NCBI GenBank assembly: GCA_021029595.1
Contig: JAJJOY010000003.1
Span: 683,302 to 747,301 of the forward strand
Direction: 5' to 3'
Origin: Hominenteromicrobium mulieris
GTDB taxonomy: Bacteria > Bacillota > Clostridia > Oscillospirales > Acutalibacteraceae
DNA: 64,000 nucleotides
Shown here: positions 8,878 to 17,700 of the stretch, piece after piece
Layout of the letters: each line of letters opens with the position of its first letter
Position numbering within the stretch: position 1 is the first letter of the stretch
Position numbers and translations under genes: made by a program
The notes under the pieces: model-generated
The model's database searches: none
Told to the model about the DNA's origin: nothing
Seen by the model: only the letters and a program-made list of their open reading frames with translations

Positions 8878-9108
8878 ATGGAAAAACTTATTACGCGAAA
8901 AGAAGCAGCAGAAATTTTGGGTATCAGCATTGCAACGCTGGACGCGGCCCGTAACAATGGTCTTATTTCTTATGTGCAATATGTGCAGAATGGCTGTGTG
9001 TACTTTACCTCAGCGGGCCTTCAGGAGTATATCGCAAAATGCACCCACAGAGCAAAGCCAGCAGAAAAGAACGCAACTTATCGTAAACCTCGCAGAGCTG
9101 GAGTGTGA
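8878..9108 (+). CDS. Excisionase-like small HTH protein (element 1)
   Basis: A 76-residue protein with an N-terminal MerR/excisionase-type helix-turn-helix: ITRKEAAEILGIS followed by a second helix (ATLDAARNNGLI) and a wing ending VYFTSAGLQEYIA. Such proteins bend DNA and steer integrase towards excision, or repress the integration genes. It lies 84 bases before integrase A. The near-identical architecture at 60646 in element 2 supports a conserved module. ATG 8878 matches the start MEKLITRKEAA of that homologue. Confidence 0.8.
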   Translation: MEKLITRKEAAEILGISIATLDAARNNGLISYVQYVQNGCVYFTSAGLQEYIAKCTHRAKPAEKNATYRKPRRAGV

Positions 9109-9192
9109 GCCGGTCCGTATCCTTGTCGAAATCATAATGGTCTGATAAAACATAGATACAGCGCTGGAGTATATTCTTAGGAGGTGGAGGAA

Positions 9193-10410
9193 TTGGCAAA
9201 TAGGAAAATAATGCTTCCTCAATATGGCACAGTTATGAAAAGAGGTGTCCTATATTATAGGACCAGAATCAAAGACACGAATGGTAAGCTCGTAGCTATC
9301 TACGCAAAAACACCTGAAGAACTATACAACAAAGAAACGCTTGCGTTGGAACAGATTGAGAATGCCACTTTTCATCGGAAAACGCCCACAGTTGCAGAGT
9401 ATTGTGAAAAGTGGCTGCTGATGCAGTCGGTTCATGTACGAGCTACTACTTTGACGGATTACACCTCAAAGGTCAGGCGGCATATTATAGCGGAATTGGG
9501 AGATAAACGGATGGGTGAGGTTAGCCTGGATGATATTCAGCTTGCCCTTGTTCCGGTTTCCAAGAAATCTGCATCGGTTTATAAATCTGTGGTAATCCTT
9601 TACAAATCTATCTTTCGCGCAGCGATGGAAAGCAGGATCATTGACCATAACCCGACGATTTATCTCACGACAAAAGGTGGCGGTGTTCCACAAGAGGATC
9701 GTCAGGCTTTGACAGATGAACAGGCAGCACGCCTTTTGGATGCTATCCGAGATTTGCCGCCTTATGTCTTTGTCATGATTGGTTTATATGCAGGGCTGCG
9801 CCGGGAAGAAATTCTTGCTCTGCAATGGGATTCAGTATATCTGGATACGGATACTCCATATCTGACGGTAAGGCGGGCATGGCACACAGAACACAACAGA
9901 CCGGTAATCTCAGACGAATTGAAAACCAAGGCTGCGGAGAGAAATATCCCTCTTCCTGTTTGCTTGGCTGAGTGTTTGAAAGCAGCAAAGGAAACATCGA
10001 CTTCGGAGTATGTGGTTTCAAACCGGGACGGCGAACCGCTGTCCTACACGCAGTTTAAGCGACTTTGGCAGTATATTGTTACGAGGACGGTCAAGGAGCG
10101 GAGCTATTATCGGTATGAAGATGGAAAAAGAGTAAAGCATACTGTCACACCTGTCTTGGGGGAAAAGGCTGCTCATAACGGAAAAGTGGTTTACAGTCTG
10201 GACTTTGAAGTAACACCCCATCAGCTGCGGCATACTTACATTACCAATCTCATTCATGCATCGGTAGATCCCAAAACGGTTCAATACCTGGCAGGCCATG
10301 AAAGCAGCAAGATTACCATGGACATTTATGCAAAGGTTAAGTACAACAGACCAGATGAGCTGGTCAGATCAATGAGTTGCGCGTTTGCAAGCTGGGACGC
10401 AGCACAGTAA
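9193..10410 (+). CDS. Tyrosine recombinase A (integrase) of element 1
   Basis: A 405-residue tyrosine recombinase. The N-terminal arm-binding region (about 1-60) is followed by a core-binding domain from TVAEYCEKWLLMQ, and a catalytic domain with Arg in AGLRREEIL, His-x-x-Arg in HQLRHTY, His in LAGHESSKI and the nucleophile Tyr in MDIYAKV. I prefer the TTG at 9193: it gives M-A-N-R-K, matching the other three integrases, with AGGAGGTGGAGG just before. GTG 9184 lies inside that ribosome site. It is followed by a second recombinase; the pair recurs at 60944 and 62320. Confidence 0.9.
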   Translation: MANRKIMLPQYGTVMKRGVLYYRTRIKDTNGKLVAIYAKTPEELYNKETLALEQIENATFHRKTPTVAEYCEKWLLMQSVHVRATTLTDYTSKVRRHIIAELGDKRMGEVSLDDIQLALVPVSKKSASVYKSVVILYKSIFRAAMESRIIDHNPTIYLTTKGGGVPQEDRQALTDEQAARLLDAIRDLPPYVFVMIGLYAGLRREEILALQWDSVYLDTDTPYLTVRRAWHTEHNRPVISDELKTKAAERNIPLPVCLAECLKAAKETSTSEYVVSNRDGEPLSYTQFKRLWQYIVTRTVKERSYYRYEDGKRVKHTVTPVLGEKAAHNGKVVYSLDFEVTPHQLRHTYITNLIHASVDPKTVQYLAGHESSKITMDIYAKVKYNRPDELVRSMSCAFASWDAAQ

Positions 10411-10433
10411 TAATAAAATAGGAAGTAAAGCAG

Positions 10434-10465
10434 GAGCGAGGCAAGGATGTCTCGCTCTTTGTTTT
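10434..10465 (+). terminator. Terminator between integrases A and B
   Basis: GAGCGAG (10434-10440) pairs with CTCGCTC (10451-10457), followed by TTTGTTTT. Integrase B may thus need its own promoter or depend on read-through. A second inverted repeat, CCGTATCT (10473-10480) with AGATACGG (10518-10525), lies just downstream. Confidence 0.65.
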
Positions 10466-10558
10466 ACATCAGCCGTATCTTTGATTAAATCGAGGCTTTC
10501 TGATAAAAAGAGAGTGTAGATACGGAGACTACACATTATCAAGAAAGGACGATCAAAG

Positions 10559-11770
10559 ATGGCAAAAAAGAAAACACAGATCCCGAAGTATGGGACCATT
10601 ACATTGAAAGGAATCCAGTATTACAGAACCAGGATTACGGATGCAGATGGCAAAGAGTTGAGTTTGTATGCCGCTACTTGTGAAGAATTGTATGAGAAGC
10701 AGTTAGAGGCCCGGAAGAAGGTGGAAGAAATTATCTTTCACCGGCAGCACCCGACAGTAGCTGAGTATGGAGAGAAGTGGCTGCTGATGCAGTCGGCAAA
10801 GGTGTCTGCGTCTACACTCAGAGGTTATACGAGGGATATGACAAACTATATCATCAAACCTCTGGGAGAGATGTATATGGAAGAAGTGACTGCTGACGAT
10901 ATTCGGCTGGCTCTTGTTCCATTGTCAAAGAAATCGGAAGGCTTATACAATAAGGTCAATATGCTGCTCAAGTGCATTTTTTATGCGGCAGAGAGAAACC
11001 AAATTCTTGAACACAATCCCTGTGCGGGAATATCCGGTAAAGGCGGAAAACCGACAAAAAAGAAGGAGGCATTGACAGATCAGCAGGTAGCCGTGCTTCT
11101 GGATACAGTCAAGGGGCTTCCTCCATATTTGTTTATTATGCTCGGTTTGTATTCCGGTCTGCGTCGGGAAGAAATTCTTGCACTGCAATGGGATTGTGTG
11201 TTTCTAGACGAGGATACACCTTATCTATCGGTGAGGCGGGCATGGCGTACAGAGCATAACAGACCCGTGGTTTCTACGGTGCTAAAGACTCCGGCGGCAA
11301 AAAGGGATATTCCGATACCGAAGTGTTTGGTGGACTGTCTGAGAGAAACGAAAGAAAATTCCATATCAGATTATGTGATCGCTGACAGCAAAGGAGAGCC
11401 ACTGGCTGCCTCGCAGTTCCAAAGAGTGTGGCAGTATGTCGTTGTCCGCTCCACTAAGCCCCGGAACTATTATAAGTATGTAAATGGGGAGAGTATCAAA
11501 TATACGGTTACTCCAACGCTGGGTATGACCCAGAAGAATCAACCCCAAATCAAATATACGCTGGACTTTGATGTGACACCTCATCAGCTGCGGCACACTT
11601 ACATCACCAATCTTCTCTATGCGGGCGTTGATCCAAAGACAGTACAATACCTTGCCGGACACGAAAACAGCAAAACAACTATGGACATCTATGCAAAAGT
11701 GAAGTATAATAAACCAGAGGAGTTGTTTGGGGTAGTAAATGGTGCGTTTCATCAGGCTATCGCTGAATGA
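10559..11770 (+). CDS. Tyrosine recombinase B (integrase) of element 1
   Basis: A 403-residue tyrosine recombinase related to but distinct from integrase A. Catalytic residues are intact: Arg in SGLRREEIL, HQLRHTY, His in LAGHENSKT and Tyr in MDIYAKV. The N-terminus MAKKKTQIPKYGT resembles that of its element 2 counterpart at 62320. It ends 100 bases before the rpsI 3'-end repeat, the expected place for an integrase next to its attachment site. Two different active recombinases per element suggests a division of labour or a heteromer. Confidence 0.9.
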   Translation: MAKKKTQIPKYGTITLKGIQYYRTRITDADGKELSLYAATCEELYEKQLEARKKVEEIIFHRQHPTVAEYGEKWLLMQSAKVSASTLRGYTRDMTNYIIKPLGEMYMEEVTADDIRLALVPLSKKSEGLYNKVNMLLKCIFYAAERNQILEHNPCAGISGKGGKPTKKKEALTDQQVAVLLDTVKGLPPYLFIMLGLYSGLRREEILALQWDCVFLDEDTPYLSVRRAWRTEHNRPVVSTVLKTPAAKRDIPIPKCLVDCLRETKENSISDYVIADSKGEPLAASQFQRVWQYVVVRSTKPRNYYKYVNGESIKYTVTPTLGMTQKNQPQIKYTLDFDVTPHQLRHTYITNLLYAGVDPKTVQYLAGHENSKTTMDIYAKVKYNKPEELFGVVNGAFHQAIAE

Positions 11771-11870
11771 AAAAAGGCCGTTTTTTATGGTCCGCACACC
11801 GGATAACTGAGAAGCAGAAAGCCGGAAAAGCCCGGAATATCAAGGAAAAACAGCTCAAAAACTCGCGCAG

Positions 11871-11918
11871 TACGGTCTCAAAGCAGCTCGTCGCGCTCCG
11901 CAGTTCTCCAAGAGATAA
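11871..11918 (+). repeat. rpsI: att repeat (middle): rpsI 3'-end fragment
   Basis: These 48 bases are identical to 63632-63679. Reading from TAC 11871 gives YGLKAARRAPQFSKR and a TAA stop, the conserved C-terminus of 30S ribosomal protein S9. The sequence before it is not S9-like, so this is a short copy left by site-specific integration, not a gene. It marks the junction between element 1 and element 2. Confidence 0.93.
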
Positions 11919-11948
11919 CAGGCCCGACAAACCAATTCAAAAATGCTC

Positions 11949-11984
11949 AAAAAGCCCGGAACCATGCGGTTTTCCGGGCTTTTT
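11949..11984 (+). terminator. Strong terminator just inside the left end of element 2
   Basis: AAAAGCCCGGAA pairs with TTTTCCGGGCTTTT around an eight-base loop and continues into a T-run. It begins 31 bases after the rpsI-derived repeat. When the element sits directly behind rpsI this hairpin would replace the terminator that integration separates from the gene. Confidence 0.85.
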
Positions 11985-12055
11985 CCTTTCCAAAAAGTCT
12001 GTTGTCCTTTGTCCGATTTTGGAAGGATTTGACCTTGCCTGACCCGGTTTTTCTT

Positions 12056-12073
12056 GATTAATAATGGGGCAAC
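12056..12073 (+). repeat. Arm-type repeat 1 (candidate integrase site)
   Basis: GATTAATAATGGGGCAAC. It shares the core ATTAA...TGGGGCAAC with copies at 12096 and 63549. The three lie near the two ends of element 2, as arm sites for tyrosine integrases do. Confidence 0.5.
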
Positions 12074-12095
12074 AGGCCCTTTTTGACCCCGTTAT

Positions 12096-12114
12096 GATTA
12101 AAAAATGGGGCAAC
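12096..12114 (+). repeat. Arm-type repeat 2 (candidate integrase site)
   Basis: GATTAAAAAATGGGGCAAC, 40 bases after repeat 1 and in the same orientation. Confidence 0.5.
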
Positions 12115-12306
12115 TGCGAGCCGAAATCGGGGTGTTTTAGAGGGCATTTTCCCCGTCATTTTTTCGATTCCATGACGGCCTTTGTGAACGGTTTTTCTTT
12201 TGAAGGGGATGTCCTGATTTGTCAGGATTTGACCAAACCGAATCCAGTTTATCTTGTCCTTCTGAGTTGCCGCTGCTGTGTTTCAAGTGGATGAACTCTC
12301 GCACAT

Positions 12307-12336
12307 TTGCGGCGCAGTGTTCCTTCCATATATACT
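12307..12336 (+). promoter_or_regulatory. Promoter candidate for the left operon
   Basis: TTGCGG (12307-12312) and TATACT (12331-12336) are 18 bases apart. The preceding GCACATTTGC (12301-12310) also occurs at 32826-32835 before another promoter-like site, suggesting a shared element-specific promoter type. Confidence 0.5.
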
Positions 12337-12360
12337 GAAAGCGTAAAGGAGGAACGCCCT

Positions 12361-12525
12361 ATGAAAAAACGGAAATTCAAGATATACCTCACCCCCGCCG
12401 AAAACAGCATTGTGATCCAGAGCCTTAATCACCTGCGCAATACTATGCTCCGTGAAAACCGGGACACCGGCTGCCTGGATGAACTTCTGCTCAAAGCCAT
12501 GTGCGCCCCGGTGAAGAAGATGTAA
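12361..12525 (+). CDS. Small ICE protein, paralogue of the 40182 product
   Basis: A 54-residue protein, MKKRKFKIYLTPAENSIVIQ at the start, with a central LNHLRNTMLRENRDTG that resembles LNELRNDMLEEQRDPG in the product at 40182. Both are short basic-to-amphipathic proteins of unknown function found in this ICE family. An AAAGGAGG ribosome site precedes the ATG. It leads the partition genes and may be a small DNA-binding or regulatory protein, but nothing in the sequence proves this. Confidence 0.75.
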   Translation: MKKRKFKIYLTPAENSIVIQSLNHLRNTMLRENRDTGCLDELLLKAMCAPVKKM

Positions 12526-12547
12526 AATTACATATCGCTGCCAGATG

Positions 12548-12587
12548 AGCCGCTTATTCTTTTCAGAAAGAGTAAGCGGCTTTTTTC
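12548..12587 (+). terminator. Terminator after the 12361 gene
   Basis: GCCGCTTATTCTTTT pairs with AAAGAGTAAGCGGC around a short loop, followed by six Ts. ParA would need a promoter downstream or read-through. Confidence 0.75.
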
Positions 12588-12664
12588 ATGTCCATCTTTC
12601 GGATTTTCTCATACATAGCCGTCCGTCTTGCCAACGGGCGGCTAAATCTAAGAAGAAGGAGGAC

Positions 12665-13519
12665 ATGAAAATGCCGGAACAAAGAAGCCGCCCCAGGGAT
12701 GGCCGCGTGATCGCGCTGGCCAACCAGAAAGGCGGCACAGGCAAAACCACCACGACGGTGAACCTGGGCATTGGTTTAGCCCGTCTGGGGAAAAAGGTAC
12801 TGCTCATTGACGCAGACCCACAGGGCGACCTCACCACCTGCCTAGGCTGGCAAGACCAAGACAGCCTGCCCACCACCCTGGCCACCGTTATGGAAAAAGT
12901 GATCCGGGATGAGCCATTCACCACGGATGAGGGCATTTTGCACCACAGCGAGGGCGTAGACCTTATGCCCGCCAACATTGAGCTGTCCGCGCTGGAAATG
13001 AGCCTGGTCAACGCCATGAGCCGGGAGTTTACTTTGCGGACCTATGTCAATGAAGCCAAGAAGCACTATGACGTGGTTCTCATTGACTGTATGCCGTCCC
13101 TGGGTATGATTACGATCAACGCCCTGGCTGCGGCGGACAGCGTGATTATCCCGGTGCAGGCCCACTATCTCCCCGCCAAGGGCATGACCCAGCTTATGAA
13201 AACCATCAATAAGGTGAAACGGCAGATCAACCCGGCTCTGAAGGTGGACGGGGTGCTGCTCACTCTGGTGGATGGGCGCACAAACCTTGCCAGACAGACA
13301 GCAGATACACTGCGGCAGAGTTACGGGAGCGTGTTGAAAATTTATCGTTCCGAGATTCCCGTAGCCATCAAAGCCGCAGAAATCAGCGCCGCAGGCAAGA
13401 GTATTTACGCCTACGACAAGGGGAGCAAGGTGGCCCAGGCTTATGCGGATTTTTCAAAGGAGGTGCTGGCGGATGGCGAAAAGCAACGGGCTAAACTTCA
13501 ATCTTCCCTCAGTCGATGA
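12665..13519 (+). CDS. parA: ParA/Soj-family partition ATPase
   Basis: A 284-residue P-loop ATPase of the ParA/MinD group. The deviant Walker A NQKGGTGKTTTT starts near residue 20, with Walker A' lysine present, and LLIDADPQGD and VVLIDCMPSLG follow. ParA proteins position or segregate DNA on the nucleoid together with ParB. ATG 12665 is preceded by AAGAAGGAGG; upstream frame extension crosses the terminator and is rejected. Its end overlaps parB by 47 bases. In an ICE this pair would stabilise the excised circular form. Confidence 0.93.
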   Translation: MKMPEQRSRPRDGRVIALANQKGGTGKTTTTVNLGIGLARLGKKVLLIDADPQGDLTTCLGWQDQDSLPTTLATVMEKVIRDEPFTTDEGILHHSEGVDLMPANIELSALEMSLVNAMSREFTLRTYVNEAKKHYDVVLIDCMPSLGMITINALAAADSVIIPVQAHYLPAKGMTQLMKTINKVKRQINPALKVDGVLLTLVDGRTNLARQTADTLRQSYGSVLKIYRSEIPVAIKAAEISAAGKSIYAYDKGSKVAQAYADFSKEVLADGEKQRAKLQSSLSR

Positions 13520-14444
13520 CCTGTTTTCCACGGAGGAAGAGCGGGCTGAGGCACGGCTTGAAAAAGTTGTCAATCTTTCGCCCACGGAAATCAGCGACTT
13601 CCCGAACCACCCGTTTAAGGTGCGGATGGACGCAGCTATGCAGGAAATGACGGAAAGCGTGAAGCAGTACGGCGTATTGGTCCCTGCCCTGGTGCGCCCC
13701 AAACCGGAGGGCGGCTATGAAATGGTGGCCGGACACCGCAGGAAAAAGGCGGCGGATTTAGCGGGGCTTGCGAAAATCCCCTGTATTGTGCGGCAGCTCA
13801 CCGATGATGAAGCCACGATTATCATGGTGGACTCCAACTTGCAGCGGGAGCAGATTCTGCCCTCGGAGAAGGCGTTTGCCTACAAAATGAAGCTGGACGC
13901 ATTAAAACGACAGGGTCAGCGGACGGATTTAACTTCTTCTCCACTGGATAATAAGTTAAAAGGCGTTACAGCAGCCCAGCAGATCAGCAGGGATAGCGGA
14001 GATAGTCAACCTCAGATTTATAGGTATATCCGCCTTACCCACCTTATCCCGGAAATTCTGGAGCTGGTAGATAACTCAGTCCTTAAAGACCAGGAAATGC
14101 TCCAGATTGCCATGCGCCCTGCGGTGGAGCTGTCCTACCTGCGAAAAGAAGAACAGGCCGACTTGTTCGCTATCATGGACGAGATGGACTGCACCCCGTC
14201 CCACGCCCAAGCCATCAAAATGCGACAGATGTCCGAAGCCAAGACTGGAGGGGAACGGCTGGCCAAAGACGCCCTTGTTTCCATTATGAAGGAGGAAAAG
14301 CCCAATCAAAAAGAACAGTTCAAAATCCCAAAAGAAAAAATCAGCCGGTTTTTTGCGCCGGGGACGCCCACGCAGAAGATCGAGGACACCATTGTCAAGG
14401 CGCTGGAACTTTACCGCAAACGCCAGCGCAGTTTAGAGAGATAG
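13473..14444 (+). CDS. parB: ParB/Spo0J-family partition protein
   Basis: A 323-residue ParB-like protein. The N-terminal nuclease-like ParB domain includes EMTESVKQYGVLVPALVRP and the box GGYEMVAGHRRKKAADLAG, and the middle has a helix-turn-helix region (TAAQQISRDSGDSQPQIYRYI). ParB binds centromere-like sites and stimulates ParA. ATG 13473 has AAAGGAGGTG upstream and lies within the end of parA, showing coupling. I did not find a clear parS site. Confidence 0.92.
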   Translation: MAKSNGLNFNLPSVDDLFSTEEERAEARLEKVVNLSPTEISDFPNHPFKVRMDAAMQEMTESVKQYGVLVPALVRPKPEGGYEMVAGHRRKKAADLAGLAKIPCIVRQLTDDEATIIMVDSNLQREQILPSEKAFAYKMKLDALKRQGQRTDLTSSPLDNKLKGVTAAQQISRDSGDSQPQIYRYIRLTHLIPEILELVDNSVLKDQEMLQIAMRPAVELSYLRKEEQADLFAIMDEMDCTPSHAQAIKMRQMSEAKTGGERLAKDALVSIMKEEKPNQKEQFKIPKEKISRFFAPGTPTQKIEDTIVKALELYRKRQRSLER

Positions 14445-14675
14445 CCCACTCACAAGGGGGAAGTGCGCCCATTTGCAGGGAAACGGCAGCTTGTGCCGGT
14501 TCCCCCTCTCCACACCTCACCCCTTCCAAACAACCTAAACAGCCTAAAAAAAGAAGATATTTGGGGAGCCTGGATGTATATAGAAAGCTCCGGCCTCTTT
14601 TCCACAGGCAGACATCGGGCTGCGAGGAAAACCGGGCGGGCCTCTCTTTTTTAGACAGTAACCAACACAAGCCGC

Positions 14676-14703
14676 AGCACATCGGAAACGGTGTGCTTTT
14701 TTG
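14676..14703 (+). terminator. Terminator before the adhesin gene
   Basis: AGCACATCG and CGGTGTGCT pair around GAAA (one G-U pair), followed by TTTTTT. It separates the partition operon from the adhesin gene. Confidence 0.7.
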
Positions 14704-14727
14704 CGGCCATTTCAAGGAGGTAACACG

Positions 14728-17700
14728 ATGAAAGCATTGAGAAAGCCCCTGTCCCTGTTCATGGCCATGCTCATGTGCCTGGGCATATTCGCAGGGACGG
14801 GAACCACAGCGTTTGCCGCAGGGGAAACCATGACGACGTATATGGTGGAGTTCCCCCGTGCCAGCGACCCCAACAAGGCAGGCTGGGGACATTCCGCTAT
14901 GAATTTCTTGGGCGGATGGTCTACCGGCGAAAATAACGGTTTTACCATCCACACGCAGGATTCCTTTAACGGGAAAGTCATCTACTGTATCGAACCCGGC
15001 GTCAGCGTTCATTCCGGCGACCAGTTTACTGGCCGGGGCGAGGATTTCTGGGATGATTACCCGTCCGATCTGAACCCCACTATCCCACCGGACACCATCA
15101 AGGAATATATCGGGCGGATTATGACCTATGGATGGCAGGGCAACGCCAGCACCTCATGGATGACCGATGACCCGGAGGACGCCAGCAAGATGGCCGGGGC
15201 AATCGCCACCCAGCTTCTTGTCTGGGAAACCGTCGTAGGCGAGCGCGACAGCCAGTTTAACCATGTGGACGCCAACGCCCAGGGCAAGAACAATATCGCG
15301 GAATATACCAGCCCGGAGAATCCCCTTTACAGCGAGATCTTCAGCCAGTATTCCGCTATTGAGAGCGCGGTAAAACGCCATACCATGCTGCCCAGCTTTT
15401 TCAGCAGCACCGCAGACGCCGGGGCCTACGAGCTGAAATGGGACGGCCAGCAGTATTCCCTCACTCTCACGGATACCAACGGCGTGCTGGGAGATTACAC
15501 CTTTACCAGCAATATTACCGGCCTGAACTTCTCTGTGGACGGAAACCAGCTCACCATCACTTCCAGCCAGGCCATCAAAGGCTCTGTAACGGTAAAAGCA
15601 GAAAAAATCTCCGCCCAGCGCAGCGGCGTAGTGGTATGGACGGATGGGATTATCGGCGGCGGCAAGCAGGACTTTGCCACCTACGGGGAAACCGTGTCCG
15701 ATTATATGGTGGGCTATCTGAACCTGGAAGTAAAAACCGGCAATATGAAGCTGGTCAAGACTTCCGAGGATGGACAGGTAGCCGGGATCAGCTTCACCAT
15801 TACCGGCGAAGGATACAGCGCCACCAAGACCACCAATGAGGCGGGCGAGATCGACATCTCCGACCTCAATCCCGGCGTTTATACCGTAACCGAGCAGTCG
15901 ATTGACAAATACGAACCCCAGGAAAGCCAGCGCGTGACCATCGTCAGCGGCCAGACCGCCACCGTGACTTTTAGCAACGTGCTCAAACGCGGCAGCCTGG
16001 AAGTGACGAAAACCAGCGAGGACGGGCTGGTGGAGGGCATGACCTTCCATCTGTACGGCACATCCCTCTCCGGGCAGCCGGTGGATGAGTATGCGGTGAC
16101 AGACGGAAACGGTGTGGCGCGCTTTGAAAACGTGCTCATCGGCACGGGCTATGTACTGGAGGAGGTGGATACCCCCATCCGTTATGTGGTGCCGGATTCC
16201 CAGACAGCCACCATCGAGTGGAATGAAGTGACCCACAAGAGCGTGAACAATGTCCTCAAAAAGTTCCGTGTCACTGTCACCAAGAGCGATGTGGAAACGG
16301 GCGCGCCCCAGGGCGACGGTTCTCTTGCCGGAGCAACCTATGGGTTGTATAAGGGAGATACACTCATCGACAGCTATACCACCGATGAGAACGGCCAGTT
16401 CACCACCGGATATTACGTCTGCGATTCGGACTGGACAATCCGTGAAATCAACCCCAGCGAGGGCTACCTGCTGGATTCCTCTATCCACAAGGTAGGCGCG
16501 GAACCGGAATTGTATGAGATTGAGCTGAACGACACCGCCAACGATGTGACGGAGCAGGTCATCAAGGGCGACATTGCCATAATCAAGCATACCGACGACG
16601 GGGAAACCCAGATCGAAACCCCGGAATCCGGCGCGGAATTCCAGGTGTTTTTGAAATCAGCCGGCAGCTATGAAAATGCCAAGGAATCTGAGCGCGATGT
16701 CCTCGTCTGCGATGAGAACGGCTTTGCACAGTCGAAGAAGCTGCCCTACGGCACCTATATCGTCCGTCAGACCAAGGGCTGGGAAGGCCGCGAGCTGATG
16801 GACGATTTTGAAGTGTATATCGCTCAGGACGGCCAGACCTACCGTTATCTCATCAACAACGCCAACTTTGAGAGCTTCATCAAGGTGGTCAAGGTGGACG
16901 CGGAAACCGGCGTCACCATCCCCTATGCGGGGGCCGGGTTCCAGATTTACCGTCCCGATGGCAGCAAGGTGGAAATGACCTTCACTTACCCGACGCCGAC
17001 CACCATTGATACGTTCTACACCAATTCCGAGGGCTATCTGGTAACGCCTGAAAAGCTGGAATACGGCGCGGGATATTCCCTGGTTGAAGTACAGGCCCCC
17101 TACGGCTATGTGCTGGACAGCACCCCGGTTTACTTTGATGTGACCGAGGACAATTCCAGCGTGGAAGGCGGCGTGACGGTGATTGAAGTCACCAAGCCCA
17201 ACATGGCCCAGAAAGGAATCATCAAAGTCAGCAAGACCGGCGAGGTATTTTCCTCTGTGACAGAAAACGAGGGCGTTTACCAGCCGGTGTATGAGGTGCA
17301 GGGCCTGCCCGGTGCGGTGTTTGAAATCACCGCCCTGGAGGACGTCTACACCCTGGACGGCACCCTGCGCTACTCTGCGGGCGAGGTAGTGGACACCATC
17401 ACCACCGGCGAGGACGGGACAGCCCAGAGCCAGCCCCTCTACCTGGGCAAGTTCCAGGTGAAGGAAATCCAGTTCCCTCACGGCATGGTGGATACCGGCG
17501 AGAACGTCACCAACGTGGAGCTGGTGTACGCAGGCCAGGAGGTGGAAGTCACCGAAACCTCTGCCAGCTTCTACAACCAGCGCCAGAAAGCCCTTGTGAC
17601 GCTTGACAAGGTGCTGGAGCAGGATGAAACCTTTGGCATTGGCATGAATGGCGAGATCTCCGCCGTGACCTTTGGCCTCTATGCCCAGGAGGACATCACC

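Larger units (their letters stand above)
1..11918. mobile_element. Right end of ICE element 1 (tandem, partial)
   Basis: This stretch has the same order as the right end of element 2: transport cargo ending in a DtxR-like gene, sigma-like gene, excisionase-like HTH gene, integrase A, integrase B, then the 48-bp rpsI 3'-end repeat. Its left end and any conjugation genes lie outside the window. The reading as a separate element in tandem with element 2 is an inference from this synteny and the repeat. A deletion remnant of a once complete element would look the same here. Confidence 0.75.
11771..12360. other. Junction of elements 1 and 2, no genes
   Basis: This gene-free stretch contains the attachment repeat (11871-11918), a terminator (11949-11984), two arm-like repeats (12056-12073 and 12096-12114) and a promoter-like site (12307-12336). 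Short open frames across it look like chance frames and are not called. Confidence 0.7.

Noticed and set aside
1..11770. Possibility that cassette 1 and its integrases belong to element 2 as one composite ICE
   Set aside because: The att repeat at 11871 separates them, and element 2 has its own full integration module at the far end; a tandem arrangement explains the data better.
11767..12042. Open frames across the two att repeats (with the shared string SKQLVALRSSPRDN)
   Set aside because: This is the out-of-frame reading of the rpsI 3'-end fragment; the correct frame gives the S9 C-terminus and stops.
14463..14654. 63-codon frame between parB and the adhesin gene
   Set aside because: No good ribosome site and no family-like sequence; the region ends in a terminator.
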